The notes under the pieces were generated by a model that saw only the letters and a program-made list of their open reading frames with translations, was not told where the DNA came from and made no database searches. This document shows, one piece after another, positions 56,540-64,000 of a DNA stretch of 64,000 nucleotides. Location of the stretch: assembly GCA_033816765.1 (NCBI GenBank), contig CM066289.1, positions 248,001 through 312,000 on the forward strand. Reading direction: 5' to 3'. Numbering within the stretch: position 1 is the first letter of the stretch; every line of letters starts with the position of its first letter. The stretch is from Nothopassalora personata (lineage: Eukaryota; Ascomycota; Dothideomycetes; Mycosphaerellales; Mycosphaerellaceae). Position numbers and translations under genes: made by a program.

Positions 56540-59500
56540 AGAATTTTTATTAATAGTTTCGTAGGTGTTATTTTAGTTCCTAGGTATTTTCTAATTCGTC
56601 GTATCCTTTCTACTTAATAAGGTATCGCTAACCTTTCTTATCTAGGATTTTTTCGACTTCGAATTCGTTTTCTACTTCTAGCTCAAAATAGAAGCTCTCT
56701 TAGTAAGGTGTTTTAGCGTCCGCGGGTTCTAGCTTAGAGATATAGAAGATTAGGTGGATTTTAGCGTCGGGTAGTAGTCGTAGGCGGTAGTTAACTAGTT
56801 CTACAACTTTATCGATAGAAAATAGTCCGACCTTAATGTAATCTAGTTTCTTAGTCTATCTTCTTATTCTTAAGTTTTTTATAAGGAGATAGACCTTATC
56901 CCCCTCTTTTAGTAGAGGTGCTATTTTTCTTATATGTTACCGTTATTAAGACAGTTTTTATTATATATCTTCGATCGTCTTACGTGTTTCTTTATATACT
57001 TCCTTAAGAGTATCCGTTATTACGATTGCTCTTTCGGCCTATAGATAGGATCTAGGTGTTCTAAATAAGTTAGGATCTTTACTAAAGTTCGTATAAAATA
57101 GTGTCGTTAAAGTTGTCTCCGATTTATAGTTATTTAGTGCGATCTGCGCTATTAGTAGTAATAAAACCTAGTTGTCTTATACGTAGTTAACGTAGTGCCG
57201 TATATATTGTTCTAGCGTCTAATTTATCCTCTCGGTCTATCCGTCTATTTCTAGATAATATGCTATTAATAGCTTATGTTTAATTCTGATAGTTTCTATA
57301 GGCGTTTTCTAGTAATTTAATGTAAATAGCTTGTCTCTATCTATTATAAATGCTTAGGGGAATCTATAGTATCGGATAAGTCTATCTAGTACAAGGTGTC
57401 CAAGCTTCTCTATATTATATATCTCTAATATAGGAATAAAGTGTACGTATTTTATAAGTCTATTAACTAGAACTAGTATTATGTCGTATAGTCATTTCGT
57501 AACTTAGTCCCTTTACGGTAGGAGTTTCGTAATAAAGTCTATTATAACTTCGTCCTATAGTTTTGTTAGTAGTGTCCTAAACTATAGGTAACTATACTTC
57601 GCGTATTTTGTAGCCTTGTTTCGTTAGTAGTGTACGTATTGTTTAATATAACGTAGTACCTTCTGTCTTATATATAGAAATAAGAAGCTACGTTAGATTA
57701 GGTCTATTATCTTTAAAGTTCTGGGTGTCGTAAGTTAGTCCGTCGTAATGTTATCGTATGCATTCTTCTTCTCGATCCTTCGGTACTTAGTACTTTCCTT
57801 ACGATATAGGGAATTGTTCGTCCTTATCGCCTAACATCCGTACGATGTTATTAAATTCTCTTATATTAGTACTAAGACTTCCGTCGGGGTTTGTCCTTAG
57901 TATCTTATATTGCACTAGTTCTTTTCCTTCTATATAGTCGCTTTTTTAGCTTAGCGTATCGGCGCGGCTATTCTCTCGTTCTAGAGTATATTTAATTTCG
58001 AACTTATACTACCCTAGTAGCTCCGACTAGCGGGCTTGCCTTCGGGTAAGTTCCTTTATCGTCGTAAAGTACGTAAGATTCTTATAGTTAGAAAGAATCG
58101 TTAACTTTAGTAGGCCCTCGATATATACTTCTAATATTATATAGTAGCAATAATAGCTAGAAGCTCTTTATTATAGATGTTGTAGTTCTGTTCCGCTATA
58201 GTTATTTTCCGGGAGTAATAGGCTACTAGGTGTCTCTACCTATCGTATGTCTATGTTAGGTACGCGCCTATTGCTATATTAGACGTATTAGTCTCGATGT
58301 AGACTTCCTTACTCCTATTAAATAGTCGAAGCGTAGGGGCTAAAGCGTATTGTTCCTTAAGTTTCTTAAATGCTTTAATCTATTCCTTTCCCTATTTCTA
58401 AGTAACGTCCTTTCTCGTAAGCATCGTTATTAGTGCTACTGTCTTTAAATAGTCCTTAATAAATTTCCGGTTATAGTTCGCTAGTCTAAGGAATAATTAT
58501 ACGTCCTTAACTATTTTTGGTTCTAGCTATTCTCTAATTAACTATGTCTTCGTAGGGTCGATTATTATCCCTATTATGCTAATAATAAAGCCTAAGAATT
58601 TAACTTCTTTCTTATAAAATTCGTATTTCTTAGGTACCGTCTTAAATCCTAATTACGTAAGTCGTTCGAAGACATCCTAGACTTGTGTTATGTGTTCCTA
58701 TAGGGATCCTTTCGTGTAGACTAGTATGTCGTCTATATAGGCGATAACGTATACGTCGAGTAGGTCCCTAAGTGTTTCGTTAATAAGGTCCTAGTAGGAT
58801 ACGGGTACGTTAGTTAATCCTATTAGTATAACTAAGAATTCGTAGAGTCCGTATCTTGTCCTAAAAGCGGTTTTCTATTCTTCTCCTTCTACTATTCGTA
58901 TAGTATAGAAGGCATCTCGTAGGTTAATCTTCGTGTACTAGTCCAATCCGGTTAATCTATCTTATACTTCTTCGATGTTAGGTAGCGGGTATCGGTTCTT
59001 AATCGTAATCTCGTTTAACTTCCTTTAGTCTTATATAAGTCGCAACTTCCCGTTTGCTTTTAGAACGAATATGTATAGAGTTCCTATACTTAAGGTAGAT
59101 CTTCTTATCTATCCTTTAGCTAGCTTCTCCTTTAGCTATTCTCGTAGGGTCTATAGCTCTTCCTTAGACATTTAATATAGGGGTCCCTATAGAGGCTCTT
59201 TTCCTAGCTAAATGTTAATCTTATAATCCTATAGGCGGTACTTAGGTAAGGCGGTTTTGCCTCTTTCCTCTTTAAAGAGTCGCGACTACTTACGATACTC
59301 CTTAGGAATACTTAACTCTAAGATGTTAGTATTCTTCGATAGTATATTACTTCTATTACTTCTAGTGACTTCGTAACCCGGTGGCCCTACGCTAGTATCT
59401 ATCCCGGTCGAAGGTAGTTCTCGATTCCTTCTATTTAGCGTAAGCTCGAATACGTTAAGCTGTTTCCTTACCTTATCTACTATCGTCCGCTATCGATACG

Positions 59501-60362
59501 TAGGCTAAATATCGATAATGTAATCGCATTCCCTAAATGTAAGTACTCCTCTTCTCTAGTCGATAACTAGATTATGCTTTCTTAACTAAGGTATTTCTAA
59601 TACTATGTTATAACTAGCTATATTAGTAATATCTAAGGTAATATTCTCGTAGTGCTATTAGATAGCTAGTAGCAATAGTGTCGTCTCCTATTCTACGCTA
59701 GGTAACGATAATCCGTCTACCGCGATTAACTCGTAACCCTATTTCTTCTTTAGGGTAGCTAACCCGTTTCTTCTTACGAAAGACTCGGAGATAAAATTCC
59801 CCGCTACTCCTAAGTCGATTATAACACTAGTCTTGTATCCGTTAACGATTGCTTATGTCTAGAAAACTATGTTTAATGTCGATACGTAAGCCTAAGTGTT
59901 ATATAACTCCCTTTAGTCGCTTATTTCTAGGGAGCTAATCCTTTTCCCGAATAGTATATAGTTCGCTATACTTCGTATCTAGAGGCTTCGGCTAGAACCT
60001 ATAGCCCGTTACCCTATGTCTATACTTATAGTCTATTACCTTCCTAGATCTTCTACGATTCTAAGTAGAGAGCCCGTACGTGCTATACTACTATTCGTAG
60101 TTTATTTAAGACGAAAGTTCCTACTAGTGTTAGGTATCTAGTATCTATTATTCGGCTTCCTATAGGTAGTCGTTCGATAACTGCTTTAGCTAAGTTCTCT
60201 ATATTACTTATAGTTAGGTAACCCTATACTATACCCCTTATCGTATCGAGTGTTTTATCGAACTCGTTAGGGTTTAGGTATCGTTTCCCTAAGAACTTTA
60301 GTAGGAATTCTTCGTGCCTTCGTTCGAGGTAGATAATTAACTTATAGAGTTTTCTCGGCGCG
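56540..60362 (-). mobile_element. Pol of chromovirus copy E, gag lost
   Basis: On the minus strand, from right to left: a spacer collinear with copy B from about 3,440; protease (about 59,850-59,490); RT (about 59,100-58,400; AYIDDILVYT near 58,740-58,715); RNase H (about 58,350-57,950); integrase (about 57,750-57,000); and chromodomain (about 56,720-56,590). The element is cut at about 60,362, where the LTR of copy F starts, so gag and the 5' LTR are missing. TG survives more often than CA on the plus strand, unlike in copies B and C. Confidence 0.88.
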
Positions 60363-60369
60363 TTATTAT

Positions 60370-60769
60370 TGTCTCGTTCTAGGGCTAATCTTAAAGGAGA
60401 GATAAGTTAAGTCACGTGGCGGTATTCTTTAGAGAGGCTAAAGCAAGCTAAGCGAAGATAAATGATAGGAATAAGAGTTGTATTCCAATTAGTGAGATAG
60501 TAACATGAGTTAAACGCATTAGAACCATAAGGGTTTCTAGCGTTCCTAAATACAAAGGAGATAGAGCGTTTACTCTCCGTGCTCTCTATGCTCTCCATGC
60601 TCTCTCGAGATTACCGAGATTAACGAGGTTAAGGAGATCACTTTAGTTACTCTCTCGGTTCCTTAGTTTCATTCCTACGGGTAAGAGAGCACTTCTCGGG
60701 CGAAAGCGCCCGCTAATTGTAGAGGTCTAATTAGTTAGCTTCCTTTAGCCCTAGATTAGAACCGTAACA
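60370..60769 (-). repeat. 3' LTR of copy F
   Basis: On the minus strand it begins TGTTACGG after the tract AAAAGGGGGATAG. The CTCCTTTGTATTTAGGAACG block is shared with the other LTRs. The part before it holds a ten-base tandem repeat (60,563-60,603, GCTCTCYRT units). The far end, near 60,370, is approximate. It is less RIP-mutated than the other LTRs. Confidence 0.6.
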
Positions 60770-60787
60770 CTATCCCCCTTTTAGTCT

Positions 60788-60804
60788 AGCTCTGTCCTAG
60801 AGCT
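60788..60804 (+). promoter_or_regulatory. Dyad of copy F with TATAAG box
   Basis: AGCTCTGTCCTAGAGCT pairs over 7 bp (one G-T) around TCC. The stem bases differ from copies D and E on both arms. TTTATAAG follows; the ATG is at 60,845. Confidence 0.55.
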
Positions 60805-60844
60805 TTATAAGTTATGTTGTACTTCCTTTTTATGTCTCGTAACG

Positions 60845-61420
60845 ATGTCTTCTTCCTCCTAATCTAAATCTACCGCTCGCCGTAAGAAGAAAGCCTAGCA
60901 GATCTTCCGTAACGGCGATACCGCGATGCGTCCGTGTGATTCTTATTAAAAGGAGGGCCGTGTGTGTAAGGTGCACATCTTATCTAGTCGCTATTCTAAG
61001 TGCTAGTAGCGGAATCTGAAGAGTTATAATGCGAGGGTAACCGAGGGCGAGTAGAAGCGCTTATCGCTTTAGCGGAAGAAATTGTTATAGGAACTAGATA
61101 CCGTAAAGAGGATTCTTAGTAAAAGGTAGGATGCCTTAATAGAAGCGTATACAAAGGAAATGCGCCTTCGTAAGCAATTAGACGCGGTTGATTAGAAGGT
61201 TACGGAGGGTCGTTCGTTAGAAGATCGGTTGTTACTAGACGAGGATCTAGGGGCGTAGGAGTACGCTATAGTAGACGCGGATCCTAGTGCTCCTAATCTG
61301 TCCTTGTCTCCGTAGACCTAGAGTACTATCGAAGGTCTTCCGGACGACTTCTAGCTTTCTCCTTCTAGCGAGACGGTACCGTCGGTAGCTTAGCCGTCTT
61401 CTTCGTAAGGGTATTTTTTT
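60845..61420 (+). pseudogene. Antisense accessory ORF of copy F (Zn2Cys6-like, coiled coil)
   Basis: It starts MSSSS with a basic STARRKKKA segment. The cluster reads C-x2-C-x6-C-x8-C-x2-C-x7-C with three Cys intact (pieces CDSY, EGRVCKVHILSSRYSKC). The tail includes LIEAYTKEMRLRKQLDAVD, nearly the same as in copy C, and an acidic C-terminus. TAG/TAA stops occur at Gln/Trp positions. It is followed directly by the tRNA-like sequence. Confidence 0.65.
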
Positions 61421-61448
61421 ATGAGTTATGCCCCTGTTCTTATTAATC

Positions 61449-61522
61449 GGCTAGGTAGCTTAGTAGTAGAGCGTAAGCTGTCTATACTCTTAAGGTCGTA
61501 GGTTCGATTCCTACTCTAGTCG
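61449..61522 (+). tRNA. tRNA-like sequence in copy F
   Basis: 74 bases with a 7-bp acceptor stem (GGCTAGG/TCTAGTC, two G-U pairs), a D arm GCTTAGTAGTAGAGC, a GTAGG/CCTAC T stem and an intact pol III B box GGTTCGATTCC. The A-box region TAGCTTAGTAGT looks RIP-altered from TAGCTCAGTGGT. The anticodon arm pairs only TAAG/CTTA around 11 bases (CTGTCTATACT), so no isotype is assigned. No T run of four or more follows within 25 bases. Confidence 0.55.
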
Positions 61523-61599
61523 TCCGTTTGCTCAAAAGTTACTATGTCTTATAGTGTAGTTACTTTAAGTAAGCGCCGTTTTAATACTCCCGAATCTTC

Positions 61600-64000
61600 T
61601 ACTAACAGTTTCGTAGATTTTCTTTTAGTTCCTAGGTATTTTCTAATTCGTCGTATCCCTTCTATTTAACAAGGTATCGCTAACCCTTTTTATCTAGGAT
61701 TTTTTCGACTTTAAATTCGTTTTCTACTTCTAGCTCGAAATAGAAGCTCTCTTAGTAAGGTGTTCTAGCGTCTGCGGGTTCTAGCTTAGAGATATAGAAG
61801 ACTAGGTGGATTTTAACGTTAGGTGGTAGTCGTAGTCGATAGTTAACTAGTCCTACGACTTTGTCGATTAAAAATGGTCCGACCTTGACGTAATCTAGTT
61901 TCTTAGTCTATCTTCTTATTCTCAAGTTTTTTGTAAGGAGATAGACCTTATCCCCCTCTTTTAGTAGAGGTGCTATTTTTCTCGTGTCCTACCGTTATTA
62001 AGACAGTTTTCGTTATATATCTTCGATCGCCTTGCGTGTTTCTTTATGCACTTCCTTAAGAGTATCCGTCGTCACGATTACTCTCTCGGCCTGTAGATAG
62101 GATCTAGGTGTTCCGAATAGGTTAGGATCTTTACTAAAGTTCGTATAAAATAGCGTCGTTAAAGTTGTCTCTAATTTATGGTTGTTTAGTGCAATCTACG
62201 CCATTGGCAGTAATAAAACCTAGTTGTCTTGTACGTAATTGATGTAGTGTCGTAGATATTGTTCTAGCGTCTAATTCATTCTTTTAGTTTATCTATCGGT
62301 TTCTAGATGATATGCCGTTAACAACTTGTGTTTAATTCCGATCGTTCCTATAAGCGTTTTCTAGTAGTTTAATGTAAATAGCTTATCTCTATCCGTTATA
62401 AACGCTTAAGGGAATCCGTAGTATCGGATAAGTCTGTCTAGTACGAGGTATCCGAGCTGCTCCACATTATATGTTTCTAATGTAGGAATAAAGTGTGCGT
62501 ATTTTATAAGTCTATTAACCATAACTAGTATTATGTCGTATGGTTGTTTCGTAACTTAATCTCTTAACGGTAGGAGTTTCGTAATAAAGTCTATTATAAC
62601 TTCGTCTCATAGTTTCGTCGGTAGTGTCCTAAACTGTAGGTAACCGTATTTTACATGTCTCGTAGCCTTGTTTCGTTAGTAGTGTACGCATTGTTTAATG
62701 TAGCGTAACACCTTAAGTCTTATCTATAGAAATGAGAAACTGCGCTATATTAGGTCTATTGTTTTTAAAGTTCTAGGGTGTCTATAAGTTAGTCCGTCGT
62801 GATGTTATCGTATATATTCTTCTTCTCGATCCTTCGGTACTTAGTATTTCCCTTGCGATATAGGGAACTGTTCGTCCTTGTCGCCTAGTATCCGTACAAT
62901 GTTGTTGAATTCTCTCGTGTTTACACTAAGACTTCCGTCGGGGTTTGTCTTTAATATCTTGTGTTGCACTAGTTCTTTTCCTTCTATGTAGTCGCTTCTT
63001 CGGCTTAGCGCGTCGGCGCGGCCATTCTCTCTTCCTAGAGTATATTTAATTTTAAACTTATACTGTCCTAGCAGCTCCGACTAGCGGGCTTACCTTCGGG
63101 TAAGTTCTTTCGTCGTCGTAAAGTACGTAAGATTCTTATAGTTAGAAAGAATCGTTAAGTTCGGTAGGCCCTCGACATATACTCTCTAATGTTATATAGT
63201 AGTAACAATGGCTAGAAGCTCTTTATTATAGATGTCGTAGTTCTATTCCGCTATGGTCATTTTCCGGGAGTAATAGGCTACTAGGTGTCTCTACCTATCG
63301 TGTGTCTATGTTAAACACGCGCCTATTGCTATATTAGACGTATCGGTCTCGATGTAGACTTCCTTACTACTATCGAATAGTCGAAGCGTAGGGGCTAAAG
63401 CGTATTGTTCCTTAAGTTTCTTAAATGCTTTAATCTATTCTTCTCCCTATTTCTAGGTAACGTCTTTTCTCGTAAGCATCGTTATTAGTGCTACTGTTTT
63501 TACGTAGTCCTTAATGAATTTCCGGTTGTAGTTCGCTAGTCTAAGGAATAATTGTACGTCCTTAACTGTTTTTAGTTCTAGCTATTCTCTAATTAACTGT
63601 GTCTTCGTAGGGTCGATCGTTATCCCTATAGTGCTAATAATAAAGCCTAAGAATTTAACTTCTTTCTTGTAGAATTCGTATTTCTCGGGTGCCGTCTTAA
63701 ATCCTAATTGCGTAAGTCGTTCGAAGACGTCTTAGACTTGTCTTATGTGTTTCTATAGGGATCCTTTCGTATAGACTAGTATGTCGTCTATGTATACAAT
63801 AACGTATACGTCGAGTAGGTCTCTAAGTGTCTCGTTAATAAGGTCCTAACAGGATGCGGGTGCGTTAGTTAATCCTATTAGCATAACTAAGAATTCGTAA
63901 AGTCCGTATCTTATTCTAAAAGCGGTTTTCTATTCTTCTCCTTCTACTATTCGTATAGTATAGAAGGCATCTCGTAGGTTAATCTTCGTGTACTAGTCCG
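61600..64000 (-). mobile_element. Pol of chromovirus copy F, cut by the right window edge
   Basis: The minus strand reads the chromodomain (about 61,770-61,640), integrase (about 62,800-62,050), RNase H (about 63,400-63,000) and RT to the edge (VYIDDILVYT at about 63,805-63,775). It has fewer RIP changes than copies B and C, and TG is kept far more than CA on the plus strand. It is probably the youngest copy here. The 5' half lies outside the window. Confidence 0.88.

Noticed and set aside
60407..60598. 63-codon minus-strand ORF
   Set aside because: It lies inside the LTR of copy F and includes the conserved LTR block; chance frame.
61449..61522. Suppressor tRNA with anticodon CTA
   Set aside because: A seven-base loop GTCTATA would put CTA at the anticodon, but the stem around it has two mismatches. 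CTA could also arise by RIP from CCA.

Overview
The window reads as nuclear DNA of a filamentous ascomycete (Pezizomycotina, most likely Dothideomycetes; the class is an inference). Genes have short introns (48-140 bases) with GTRNGT donors and CTAAC-type branch sites. The families present (RAV1, FRG1, fungal urease, CYP52-type P450, UstYa-like protein, GH3 beta-glucosidase) fit, and so does strong repeat-induced point mutation (RIP) of the repeats. RIP here is almost purely CpA to TpA: the flanks are full of TA, nearly lack CA and TG, and keep CG.

Layout. 1-19,130 and about 54,100-64,000 are dead, nested Ty3/gypsy LTR retrotransposons. I separate two families. Family A (198-base LTR, TGTAAGGG...CCCTTACA) lies at 1-2,373, with a second 5' piece at 18,768-19,130. 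The chromovirus family has LTRs of about 340-435 bases (TGTTACGG...TAACA) and gag, protease, RT, RNase H, integrase and chromodomain. Its copies are called B (2,374-8,441), B2 (8,450-9,523), D (10,518-12,200), C (12,236-18,756), E (55,552-60,362) and F (about 60,370 to the right edge). Stop codons in these pol frames are nearly all TAG/TAA where Gln or Trp is expected. Each chromovirus 3' end also carries an opposite-strand ORF with a Zn(II)2Cys6-like cysteine pattern and a coiled-coil tail. The ORF sits behind a TATA-like box and a 17-base dyad next to the polypurine tract. Two copies also hold a tRNA-like sequence between this ORF and pol.

19,131-54,100 is a normal-composition gene island. 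Apparently intact: a DUF155/Rmd1-Sif2 protein, an HMG-box protein, urease, a divergent 3-isopropylmalate dehydrogenase, a CYP52-like P450, RAV1 (minus strand), FRG1 and a nine-exon GH3 beta-glucosidase (minus strand). Broken or truncated: a Dur3-type urea transporter, a secreted Cys/Thr-rich protein, an NmrA-like fragment, a Gln/Ala-rich ORF with RIP-type stops, a HicA-like hypothetical, a membrane-protein tail and a UstYa-like gene with a one-base frameshift.

The genes do not form an obvious pathway. The Dur3 remnant and urease both concern urea, and IPMDH and P450 are same-strand neighbours, but I see no synthase gene that would make a metabolite cluster. The most interesting material is the accessory cargo of the chromovirus family, and a 1,055-base stretch shared almost without difference by two already RIP-mutated copies (B and C).
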